From contig JAEZFA010000011.1 of assembly GCA_023417665.1 (NCBI GenBank), positions 1 to 6,956 on the forward strand: 6,956 nt of DNA, in the 5' to 3' direction. Below are positions 1 through 5,711 of this stretch, piece by piece; the first letter of the stretch is position 1, and every line of letters begins with the position of its first letter. The position numbers were made by a program, and so were the translations under genes. The stretch comes from Pseudomonadota bacterium. Lineage in GTDB: Bacteria > Pseudomonadota > Alphaproteobacteria > Rhizobiales > Xanthobacteraceae. Below the pieces are notes generated by a model. It was not told the origin of the DNA, did not search any database, and worked only from the letters and a program-made list of their open reading frames with translations.

Positions 1-92
1 CGCTCCTGAAGGACGCCGAGGCCCGCGTCGAGAAAATCGCGCTGGACGCCAAGGGTCGTCCGTCCGGCACCACGCCGCTCGATCAGGACTAA
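1..92 (+). CDS. xseB: Exodeoxyribonuclease VII small subunit, C-terminal end (partial)
   Basis: Only the last 29 codons are present; the first complete codon is at 3 and the TAA stop is at 90-92. The tail reads LLKDAEARVEKIALDAKG and ends PLDQD. The LLxxAExRVEKI segment matches the end of the XseB helical hairpin, and the short polar tail is typical of rhizobial XseB. XseB is the small subunit that assembles in several copies on XseA to form exonuclease VII, a cytoplasmic enzyme degrading single-stranded DNA in repair. The gene lies directly upstream of dxs on the same strand, an order common in rhizobia and, as xseB-ispA-dxs, in other proteobacteria. The fragment is short, so the call rests on this tail plus context. 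Confidence 0.75.
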   Translation, partial: LLKDAEARVEKIALDAKGRPSGTTPLDQD

Positions 93-114
93 AGGCGAAC
101 GGCCCCAGCGGCTT

Positions 115-141
115 CAAGCACTTGCCCTGCGGCAGTGCTTG
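115..141 (+). other. Strong hairpin in the xseB-dxs intergenic leader
   Basis: CAAGCACTTGCC (115-126) pairs with GGCAGTGCTTG (131-141) around a CTGC loop. This gives 11 base pairs with one bulged T (123). It lies 23 bases after the xseB stop and 39 bases before the dxs start. No run of T follows (CCTTGTATAAG), so it is not a textbook intrinsic terminator. It could weaken read-through from xseB, act as a leader structure in dxs mRNA, or serve as a protein-binding palindrome. The structure is seen directly; its role is inference. Confidence 0.5.
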
Positions 142-152
142 CCTTGTATAAG
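122..152 (+). promoter_or_regulatory. Possible dxs promoter overlapping the hairpin
   Basis: TATAAG (147-152) matches the sigma70-type -10 box at five of six positions. The best -35 candidate is TTGCCC (122-127), but the spacer is 19 bases, longer than ideal, and the element lies inside the hairpin stem. Transcription would start near 159 and give a leader of about 22 bases before dxs. This is a weak call based only on motif matching; dxs may simply be transcribed from upstream of xseB. Confidence 0.22.
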
Positions 153-180
153 CCTCGAAAAACGCTGATAGTTCAGGCGA

Positions 181-2115
181 ATGACCGATACCGCTCCGCA
201 ATCCCGTACGCCGCTGCTCGACACCGTCGAAACGCCGGACCAGATCCGCGCCTTGCCGGAAGAGAACCTGCGCCAGCTTGCCGACGAACTGCGCGCCGAG
301 ACCATCGACGCGGTTTCCGTGACCGGCGGTCACCTCGGCGCCGGGCTCGGCGTGGTCGAGCTCACAGTCGCGCTGCATTATGTCTTCGACACGCCGCATG
401 ACCGGCTGATCTGGGACGTCGGCCATCAGTGCTATCCGCACAAGATCATTACCGGCCGCCGCGACCGCATTCGCACGCTGCGCATGGGCGGCGGCCTGTC
501 GGGTTTCACCAAGCGCGCGGAAAGCGAATACGACGCCTTCGGCGCGGCGCATGCCTCGACCTCGATTTCCGCGGGCCTCGGCATGGCGATCGCGCGCGAT
601 CTCAAGGGCGAGAACCGCAACGTCATCTGCGTGATCGGCGACGGCTCCATGTCCGCGGGCATGGCCTATGAGGCAATGAACAACGCAGGCGCCGCCGGCA
701 ACCGGCTGATCGTGGTGCTCAACGACAACGACATGTCGATCGCGCCGCCGGTCGGCGCGATGTCGGCCTATTTCTCGCGGCTGATTTCGGGCCGCACCTA
801 TAACGCGCTGCGCACGACCGGAAAGAAAGTCACCGCGAAACTGCCGAAGCGCATCGACGATCTCATCACCCGCGGCATCGAACACTGGCGCGGCTACATC
901 ACCGGCGGCACGCTGTTCGAGGAGCTTGGCTTCTCTTATGTCGGGCCGATCGACGGCCACAACCTCGATCACCTCTTGCCCGTATTGAAGAACGTGCGCG
1001 ACAACGAACCCGGTCCGGTGCTCGTCCATGTCGTGACCCAGAAGGGCAAGGGCTACGCGCCGGCCGAAGCCTCCGACGACAAGTATCATGGCGTCGTGAA
1101 GTTCGATGTCGCGACCGGCGCGCAGGCAAAGTCGAAAGCCGCAGCGCCGTCCTACACCAAGGTTTTCGCCGACAGTCTGGTGAAGGAAGCAAAGAAGGAC
1201 GACAGGATCGTCGCGATCACCGCGGCCATGCCGTCCGGCACCGGGCTCGACATTTTCGGCAAGGCGTTTCCGTCGCGCACCTTCGACGTCGGCATTGCCG
1301 AGCAGCATGCGGTGACGTTCGCGGCGGGTCTTGCCGCCGAAGGACTGAAGCCTTTCGCGGCGCTGTATTCGACCTTCCTGCAGCGCGGCTATGATCAGGT
1401 CGTGCATGACGTCGCGATCCAGAAACTCCCCGTGCGTTTTGCCATCGACCGCGCGGGACTGGTCGGCGCGGACGGCGCGACGCATGCCGGCTCCTTCGAT
1501 GTCGCCTTTCTCGCCTGCCTGCCGGACATGGTGGTGATGGCGGCCGGCGACGAAGCCGAACTCGTGCACATGGTTGCGACCGCGGCCGCGATCGACGACC
1601 GCCCGTCGGCGTTCCGGTTTCCGCGCGGCGAGGGGCTCGGTGTCGAAATGCCCGCCGAGGGCAAGCCGCTCGAAATCGGCAAGGGCCGTATCCTGCGCGA
1701 AGGCACCAAGGTCGCGCTGCTCTCGCTCGGCGCGCGGCTCGGCGAGTGCCTGCGCGCCGCCGAAGAACTCGCGGCACTCGGCCTTTCAACCACGGTCGCC
1801 GATGCGCGTTTCGCAAAACCCCTGGACCGCGATCTGGTGCTGCGGCTCGCCCGCGAACATGAAGTGCTGATCACGATCGAGGAAGGCTCGGTCGGCGGCT
1901 TCGGCAGTCATGTGCTCGAATTGCTTGCGCGCGAAGGCGCGCTCGATCACGGCCTGCGCATCCGCCCGATGGTGCTGCCCGATGTCTTCCAGGATCAGGA
2001 CACCCCGGCGAAGATGTACGAGCAGGCGGGTCTCGACGCGAAAGGCATCGTCACCACCGCACTCTCGGTGCTTGGCAGGGATGAATCGAATCTGCTGCGC
2101 CCGCGCCGCGCCTAA
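181..2115 (+). CDS. dxs: 1-deoxy-D-xylulose-5-phosphate synthase
   Basis: Dxs condenses pyruvate and glyceraldehyde 3-phosphate, releasing CO2, to give DXP. This is the first step of the MEP route to isoprenoids, and DXP also feeds thiamine and pyridoxal synthesis. It is a cytosolic TPP-dependent dimer. The 644 residues match full family length. Visible motifs are VTGGHLGAGLGVVELT (His51), GHQCYPHK (His82), AAHASTSIS (His124) and the TPP/Mg signature GDG (153-155) through EAMNNAG to NDN (181-183). Next come FEELGF and GPIDGH (245-260), then GIAEQHAV with catalytic Glu374, DRAGLVGADGATHAG (423-437), and a C-terminal transketolase domain with FQDQ near residue 616. The ATG at 181 leaves a normal N-terminus (TPLLDTV); the upstream AGGCGA is only a modest ribosome site. 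Ala125 replaces the Ser usual in the GHSSTSIS motif, probably neutral. The stop is 11 bases from that of the minus-strand zinc-ribbon gene. Confidence 0.97.
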   Translation: MTDTAPQSRTPLLDTVETPDQIRALPEENLRQLADELRAETIDAVSVTGGHLGAGLGVVELTVALHYVFDTPHDRLIWDVGHQCYPHKIITGRRDRIRTLRMGGGLSGFTKRAESEYDAFGAAHASTSISAGLGMAIARDLKGENRNVICVIGDGSMSAGMAYEAMNNAGAAGNRLIVVLNDNDMSIAPPVGAMSAYFSRLISGRTYNALRTTGKKVTAKLPKRIDDLITRGIEHWRGYITGGTLFEELGFSYVGPIDGHNLDHLLPVLKNVRDNEPGPVLVHVVTQKGKGYAPAEASDDKYHGVVKFDVATGAQAKSKAAAPSYTKVFADSLVKEAKKDDRIVAITAAMPSGTGLDIFGKAFPSRTFDVGIAEQHAVTFAAGLAAEGLKPFAALYSTFLQRGYDQVVHDVAIQKLPVRFAIDRAGLVGADGATHAGSFDVAFLACLPDMVVMAAGDEAELVHMVATAAAIDDRPSAFRFPRGEGLGVEMPAEGKPLEIGKGRILREGTKVALLSLGARLGECLRAAEELAALGLSTTVADARFAKPLDRDLVLRLAREHEVLITIEEGSVGGFGSHVLELLAREGALDHGLRIRPMVLPDVFQDQDTPAKMYEQAGLDAKGIVTTALSVLGRDESNLLRPRRA

Positions 2116-2122
2116 AGTGCCT

Positions 2123-2135
2123 GCGGCTAGGCCGC
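2123..2135. terminator. Small hairpin at the dxs / zinc-ribbon convergent junction
   Basis: GCGGC-TAG-GCCGC forms a 5-bp stem with a 3-base loop across the gap and the end of the minus-strand gene. There is no T run on either side. It might help end transcription from both sides, but such short GC stems are frequent by chance in this base composition. Confidence 0.15.
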
Positions 2136-2369
2136 GTGCCGGAAGCGCCGGAACGGCCGCGAAAGTTTCCCCGGCGGAATTTCGGGCTGGCCTTCCACGG
2201 TGGTTTTGGTTTCGCCGGTGCGATTGCAATGCGAGCAGGCGAAAGAATGCACGATCACGCGCGGGCTCAATGATTCGAGCCGCGACTGATACCAGACCAT
2301 TTCCTTCCGGCAGTGGGGGCAGATCGGAGGCTCAAGGTCTTTGACTGAATCTTTCAACGAGTCGACCAC
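2127..2369 (-). CDS. Small zinc-ribbon protein, function unknown
   Basis: This is an 80-residue protein with two CxxC knuckles, CPHC (Cys17, Cys20) and CSHC (Cys45, Cys48), 24 residues apart. The pattern is that of a single zinc ribbon. The segment CPHCRKEMVWYQS resembles small uncharacterised rhizobial proteins with a CPxC..MxWYxS start. The tail is basic (RPFRRFRHAA). I chose the GTG at 2367-2369 because GGAG (2379-2382) lies 9 bases upstream and a perfect TATAAT at 2408-2413 would give a leader of about 30 bases. A TTG at 2391-2393 would give 88 residues, but it lies only a few bases from the predicted transcript start and has no ribosome site. The gene is on the strand opposite dxs and tlyA, convergent with the former and divergent from the latter. 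Partner and role cannot be told from sequence; nucleic-acid or protein binding is plausible for the fold. Confidence 0.7.
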   Translation of the reverse strand: MVDSLKDSVKDLEPPICPHCRKEMVWYQSRLESLSPRVIVHSFACSHCNRTGETKTTVEGQPEIPPGKLSRPFRRFRHAA

Positions 2370-2378
2370 GAACCGTTT

Positions 2379-2382
2379 CTCC
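2379..2382 (-). promoter_or_regulatory. Ribosome-binding site deciding the GTG start of the zinc-ribbon gene
   Basis: On the minus strand, GGAG is followed by 9 bases and then GTG. The alternative upstream TTG has no purine-rich motif at a suitable distance. The site therefore favours the 80-residue form over the 88-residue form. Confidence 0.5.
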
Positions 2383-2407
2383 AAAGAATCCAAACAAGAA
2401 CGCGCCG

Positions 2408-2436
2408 ATTATAGCGCCTCGCACGAGCGCGAAAAA
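2408..2436 (-). promoter_or_regulatory. Likely promoter of the zinc-ribbon gene
   Basis: The minus strand carries a perfect TATAAT at 2413-2408. The -35 region 17 bases upstream is TTTTTC (2436-2431), a poor match, so an activator or alternative recognition is possible. The predicted transcript start near 2401 leaves about 30 bases before the GTG, with the GGAG site inside it. AT-rich sequence stands out here against the GC-rich surroundings. The region is shared with the 5' side of the divergent tlyA. Confidence 0.45.
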
Positions 2437-2456
2437 GATCGGCCGGTGCCCAGGCC

Positions 2457-3185
2457 ATGAAAAAAATGATGCGGGCGGACCAGCTGATCGTGGTGCGCGG
2501 GCTGTTTGAAAGCCGCGCCCGGGCGCAGGCCGCAATCGAAGCCGGCAAGGTCAGCGCCGATGGCGCCACTGTACGGAAGCCGTCACAACTGCTGGCGGAA
2601 GACGCGCAGATCATTGCCGAGCCGGCGCATCCTTATGTCTCGCGCGGCGCGCTGAAGCTCGAAGCCGCGCTTGATCACTTCCGGATCGATCCGAAAGATA
2701 AAATTTGTCTCGATGTCGGTGCTTCTACCGGGGGCTTCACCGAAATGCTGCTTTCGCGCGGCGCTTCGAAAGTTTATGCGGTCGACACCGGCACCGCGCA
2801 GCTGCATCCGAAACTGAAGCAAGACCCGCGCGTGATCTCGCTCGAGCAGACCGACATCCGCAAGCTCGACGAAGCGGCGATCCCGGACGACGCGCGGCTC
2901 ATCGTGATCGACGTCAGCTTCATCTCTCTCGAACTCGTGTTGCCGCAGGCGCTGAACTTCGCCGCACCCCACGCCGAATTGATTGCGCTCATCAAGCCGC
3001 AATTTGAGGCCGGCCGCGAGCATGTGAAGAAGGGCATCGTGCGCGACCCGGAAGTGCACATGGCGGTCTGCCAGCGCGTGGAATTGCTGGTAGGGCGGCA
3101 GGGCTGGCGTCTGCGCGGCACCATTGCCTCGCCCATTCTTGGCGGCGACGGCAACGCCGAGTTTCTGCTCTACGCCGAGCACTAG
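2457..3185 (+). CDS. tlyA: TlyA-family rRNA (cytidine-2'-O)-methyltransferase
   Basis: TlyA proteins methylate the 2'-OH of cytidine in rRNA: C1920 of 23S and, in the longer type II enzymes, also C1409 of 16S. This modification makes ribosomes sensitive to capreomycin. The historical name haemolysin is misleading. Residues 6-50 form an S4 RNA-binding domain (RADQLIVVRG to VRKPSQLL). Residues 58-242 form an FtsJ/RrmJ-type Rossmann domain with SAM motif LDVGASTGGFTE (85-96). The K-D-K-E catalytic tetrad is present as Lys67 (SRGALKL), Asp152 (VIDVSFIS), Lys180 (IKPQFE) and Glu235 (AEFLLY), spaced almost exactly as in the mycobacterial enzyme. At 242 residues without terminal extensions it looks like the shorter type I, an inference. 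The start could be 2457, 2466 or 2469; the only nearby AGG (2452-2454) fits 2466 better, and the longest form is listed. The stop overlaps the ancestral stop of the convergent hydrolase. Confidence 0.93.
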   Translation: MKKMMRADQLIVVRGLFESRARAQAAIEAGKVSADGATVRKPSQLLAEDAQIIAEPAHPYVSRGALKLEAALDHFRIDPKDKICLDVGASTGGFTEMLLSRGASKVYAVDTGTAQLHPKLKQDPRVISLEQTDIRKLDEAAIPDDARLIVIDVSFISLELVLPQALNFAAPHAELIALIKPQFEAGREHVKKGIVRDPEVHMAVCQRVELLVGRQGWRLRGTIASPILGGDGNAEFLLYAEH

Positions 3186-3987
3186 CGCTCGACCGCCCGC
3201 AACACATGCTGCCGCAAGCGGGCCGCGACTTCGGGCGCGTGTGTCGCGATCATGAAATGCGCGCGTCATCGATGAAGTCTGCTTCCGCTTCCGGGATCGA
3301 CGCCTGCAGCCGCGCCACGATGCGCTGCATCGGTGCCGGGCTGTTCCTCCCGCAGAGAAGCAGCGTCGGTATATCGAGCGCCGCAAGATCGTCCTGCGCG
3401 AGCGCAAAGCCTTGCGCCGTCTTCCAGTCGATGAGATTGACCGCCGTCGTTTCCATCGCGTAGCCGCGCGCGCGTTCCGGCCACGACGCGAATGTGCCTG
3501 CGCCGCCATAGAAGTCGATCATGTTCGCGATGGCATCGCGCGCGCCGCCGGCGAAGGCGCGCTGGTATTCGCCGAGCATCTGGCCGAAGGCCGCGAGCTC
3601 CCCGGCATCGCCGTAGCAGGCAAGCACGCCGAGCGCAGGCGGCTCGATGATCGAGAGGCTTGCAAGCGGCATGTTACCACGCAGCGCAACGGCGAGAGCC
3701 GCAAGTCCGCCGAACGAATGACCGGCGAGATGGACCGGCCCGCCTGCCTTGCGGATTACCGCTTCGACCGCGCCCGCGACATGCGCCATGGAAGGGTCCG
3801 CTTCGCTGCGCCGCTCGCGCGTGCCGCCATATCCCGGCAGGCTGGTGGTGACGAAGCGAAGGCCCGCGCCGCAGGCCGACATCACCGGCTTCCATGCAGC
3901 ACCCGTGCTGCATGATCCCGGCACCAGCACGACGGTGGGCCCGTCGCCGCTTTCCGCGTAATCGATCCGGTCCGCTTCGTCGTGCAT
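3182..3987 (-). pseudogene. Alpha/beta-fold hydrolase, frameshifted before the catalytic histidine
   Basis: The open frame (3987 to 3250, 245 codons) is an alpha/beta-hydrolase. It shows the oxyanion segment VLVPGSCSTGAAW (20-32), SLPGYGGT (49-56) and the nucleophile elbow GHSFGG with Ser91. Strand 6 is SIIEPPALG with Glu115, and PTLLLCGRNSPAP is at 207-219, where the usual acidic residue is absent; Glu115 may serve instead, as in related families. The frame stops after FIDDARIS. In another frame the same strand continues AHFMIATHAPEVAARL to a TAG at 3184-3182, which is exactly the expected last helix and the catalytic His. Restoring one base, or removing two from the GCGCGC run at 3259-3264, gives about 267-268 residues, normal for the family. 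As sequenced, the protein lacks its His and should be inactive. A sequencing error is an equal possibility. GGAA lies 5 bases before the ATG. Substrate unknown. Confidence 0.8.
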
Positions 3988-4007
3988 GCTGGTTCCGGGG
4001 TTGGCGG

Positions 4008-4037
4008 ACTATATCACTGTCCTCCCGGAATTTTGAA
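4008..4037 (-). promoter_or_regulatory. Likely promoter of the alpha/beta-hydrolase gene
   Basis: The minus strand reads TTCAAA (4037-4032), an 18-base spacer, then TATAGT (4013-4008). These match the sigma70-type boxes at four and five of six positions. The predicted start near 4001 leaves a leader of about 14 bases that includes the GGAA ribosome site. Finding a recognisable promoter suggests that the frameshift in the gene is recent, if real. Confidence 0.4.
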
Positions 4038-4150
4038 CCGGCTGCGACCGGCGTTTCCCGCCCTTTCAGGCGTCATTCATCCGTCGCGGAGCAAAGGCAT
4101 AGGGGCACGGCCTTTCATTTGCCGCATGAGTAGCTAGAACCTCCGCATCC
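4038..4150. other. Intergenic region upstream of the MATE gene
   Basis: This stretch should hold the promoter of the MATE transporter gene, but I find no convincing -35/-10 pair on the plus strand. A weak hairpin is visible: AAAGGC (4093-4098) pairs with GCCTTT (4110-4115) across an 11-base loop, followed by CATTT. A short direct repeat ACCGGC occurs twice just upstream (around 4037-4052). Neither is strong evidence of function. No ribosome site is evident before 4151. Confidence 0.3.
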
Positions 4151-5599
4151 ATGCACGGCATGACAAACATATCCGCCGCCGGTCCCGCACCGGGCGGCCT
4201 CAGCCCTTGGCGCGCCGAGTTGACCGAGACGGTGAAGCTCGCGCTGCCGATCGCGCTGACGCAGCTCGGTCAGGTCGCGATGATGACGACCGATCTTGCG
4301 CTGGTCGGCCGTCTCGGCGGCGACGCGATCGCGGCCGCCGCACTTGCGCATGTGATCCTCTTCACCGCTTTCGTGTTCGGCATGGGCCTGACTTCCGCGG
4401 TTGCGCCGCTCGCAGCGCAGGCCTTCGGTGCGCGCGAGCCGCGCATGGTGCGCCGCTCGCTTCGCGTCGGCCTGTGGGCCGCGACCATCCTCGGGATTCC
4501 GCTTTCGCTCGGTCAGCTCTGGGGCGAGGAACTGCTCGTCGCGCTTGGGCAGGAGCCGAAGACCGCCGCGCTTGCGCATGACTATCTGATGGGCCTTGCC
4601 TGGTCGCTCATTCCGGCCTGGTGGTTCATTGCGCTGCGCGGTTTCATGGGCGCGGTGAACCGGCCGCAGCCCGCGTTCTGGATCACGCTTGCGGCGGTGC
4701 CTGCGAACTTCGCGATCGCTTATGTGCTGATCTTCGGCGCTTTCGGCGCGCCGCAACTCGGCATCATGGGCGCGGGGGTCGCGACCACGCTTGCCAATCT
4801 CGGCATGTGCGCGGCGGCACTCTGGGTCTGTTATGCGCAGCATCCGTTCAAGAAGTATCACGTGCTCGGCAAGTTCTGGCGCTATGACGGCCATCTGATG
4901 AAGCAATTGGTCGCGATCGGCCTGCCGATGTCGGCAACCTTCCTGCTCGAATACGGACTGTTCGGCGGCGCGGGACTTGTCGTCGGGCTGTTCGGCGCAA
5001 GCGCGCTTGCCGCGCACCAGATCGCGCTGCAGATCGCGGCGATCCTGTTCATGATCCCGTTCGGCATTTCGCTCGCCGCGACGGTGCGGGTCGGGCAGGA
5101 GGCGGGGCGCAAGAACCCGGCGGGCGCGCGGCTCGCGGGCTTCGTCGCGCTCGGCCTTGCGCTTGGCTTCATGACCATCATGACCGTGATCGTCATGCTG
5201 TTTCGCGTCGAATTGCCGTCCTTCTTCATGGACGCCAGCACGCCGGCCGCGGCCGAGATCGTGTCCATCGCCTCGTGGCTGCTCTTGCTCGGCGCGACGT
5301 TTTTCGTGGCCGACGGCGTGCAGACCGCGATGGCCGGCGCGCTCCGCGGCCTGAACGATACCCGCATCCCGATGCTGTTTGCTGCCTTCAGCTTCTGGGT
5401 GGTGGGCTTCGGCGCGCTCTATGTGCTGGCGTTTCCGCTGGGCTACGGCGTCACCGGCGTCTGGACCGGCTTCACCATCGGCCTGATCGTCTATTGCGTA
5501 TTGCTGGTCACGCGCTTCCACCGGCTCACCGCGCGCGGCTACATCCCCGACGCGCCGAAGGCCGAGCATAATCTCGCCAAGCCGCTTCCGGCGGAATGA
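4151..5599 (+). CDS. MATE (NorM-type) multidrug/cation antiporter
   Basis: This is an inner-membrane exporter expected to expel cationic drugs or metabolites in exchange for Na+ or H+. The 482 residues form about 12 membrane helices in two six-helix bundles, with a polar linker around 228-250 (YAQHPFKKYHVLGKFWRYDG). The acidic residues known in NorM of Vibrio cholerae have counterparts here: Asp48 in helix 1 (MMTTDLALVGRLG), Glu267 in helix 7 (FLLEYGLF) and Asp388 in helix 10 (FVADGVQTAMAGALRG). Family motifs AAHQIALQ (287-294), MIPFGIS (301-307) and VRVGQEAGR (312-320) are present, as is LRGLNDTRIP (398-407). The start is uncertain: the ATG at 4151 has no ribosome site, and the ATG at 4160 would remove three residues. 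It is followed at once by a perfect stem-loop, and the next gene has its own leader, so it is probably monocistronic. Substrate cannot be predicted; norM is a possible name but not assigned. Confidence 0.93.
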   Translation: MHGMTNISAAGPAPGGLSPWRAELTETVKLALPIALTQLGQVAMMTTDLALVGRLGGDAIAAAALAHVILFTAFVFGMGLTSAVAPLAAQAFGAREPRMVRRSLRVGLWAATILGIPLSLGQLWGEELLVALGQEPKTAALAHDYLMGLAWSLIPAWWFIALRGFMGAVNRPQPAFWITLAAVPANFAIAYVLIFGAFGAPQLGIMGAGVATTLANLGMCAAALWVCYAQHPFKKYHVLGKFWRYDGHLMKQLVAIGLPMSATFLLEYGLFGGAGLVVGLFGASALAAHQIALQIAAILFMIPFGISLAATVRVGQEAGRKNPAGARLAGFVALGLALGFMTIMTVIVMLFRVELPSFFMDASTPAAAEIVSIASWLLLLGATFFVADGVQTAMAGALRGLNDTRIPMLFAAFSFWVVGFGALYVLAFPLGYGVTGVWTGFTIGLIVYCVLLVTRFHRLTARGYIPDAPKAEHNLAKPLPAE

Positions 5600-5607
5600 C
5601 TTCCATA

Positions 5608-5636
5608 GGGTTAGTTCAGCTTCGCTGAACTAACCC
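5608..5636 (+). terminator. Perfect 13-bp stem-loop after the MATE gene
   Basis: GGGTTAGTTCAGC (5608-5620) and GCTGAACTAACCC (5624-5636) are exact inverse complements separated by a 3-base loop, TTC. The element begins 8 bases after the MATE stop. A strong factor-independent terminator is likely, although the sequence that follows (GTCCAATTAAATATT) is AT-rich rather than a pure T run. The stem is less GC-rich than the surroundings and the symmetry is perfect, so a dispersed palindromic repeat is an alternative. Confidence 0.6.
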
Positions 5637-5711
5637 GTCCAATTAAATATTGAACATGATCTCGCCCTAAACGCATTCCGCCTTTGAGAGGCATGGTCTA
5701 TCTCTTTCTCC

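Noticed and set aside
1217..1874. Arg/Ser-rich minus-strand frames opposite dxs
   Set aside because: They are shadows of the strongly conserved dxs coding frame and lack domains or a ribosome site.
2414..2430. Imperfect hairpin GCG(C)CTC-GCAC-GAGCGC between the zinc-ribbon gene and tlyA
   Set aside because: Six pairs with a bulge in GC-rich DNA is within chance, and it is upstream of both genes, so it is not a terminator. I could not assign it a role.
2583..3509. 308-codon minus-strand frame across tlyA and the hydrolase end
   Set aside because: It runs antisense to tlyA and out of frame with the hydrolase; arginine-rich product with no family features. It is not the hydrolase continuation, which lies in a different frame ending at 3182.
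3412..3915. 167-codon plus-strand frame opposite the hydrolase
   Set aside because: Arg/Ala-rich antisense product with no recognisable motif; the minus strand carries GHSFGG and other hydrolase motifs.
4115..5569. 484-codon open frame on the minus strand opposite the MATE gene
   Set aside because: Its product is an extremely hydrophilic string rich in Arg, His, Glu, Asp and Gln without domains, which is what the reverse frame of a hydrophobic GC-rich membrane protein gives. The plus-strand frame has clear NorM motifs.
5640..5711. Promoter for the methyltransferase gene around TTGAAC (5650-5655)
   Set aside because: No acceptable -10 box occurs 16-18 bases downstream (GCATTC is the best). 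A promoter is expected here but I cannot place it.
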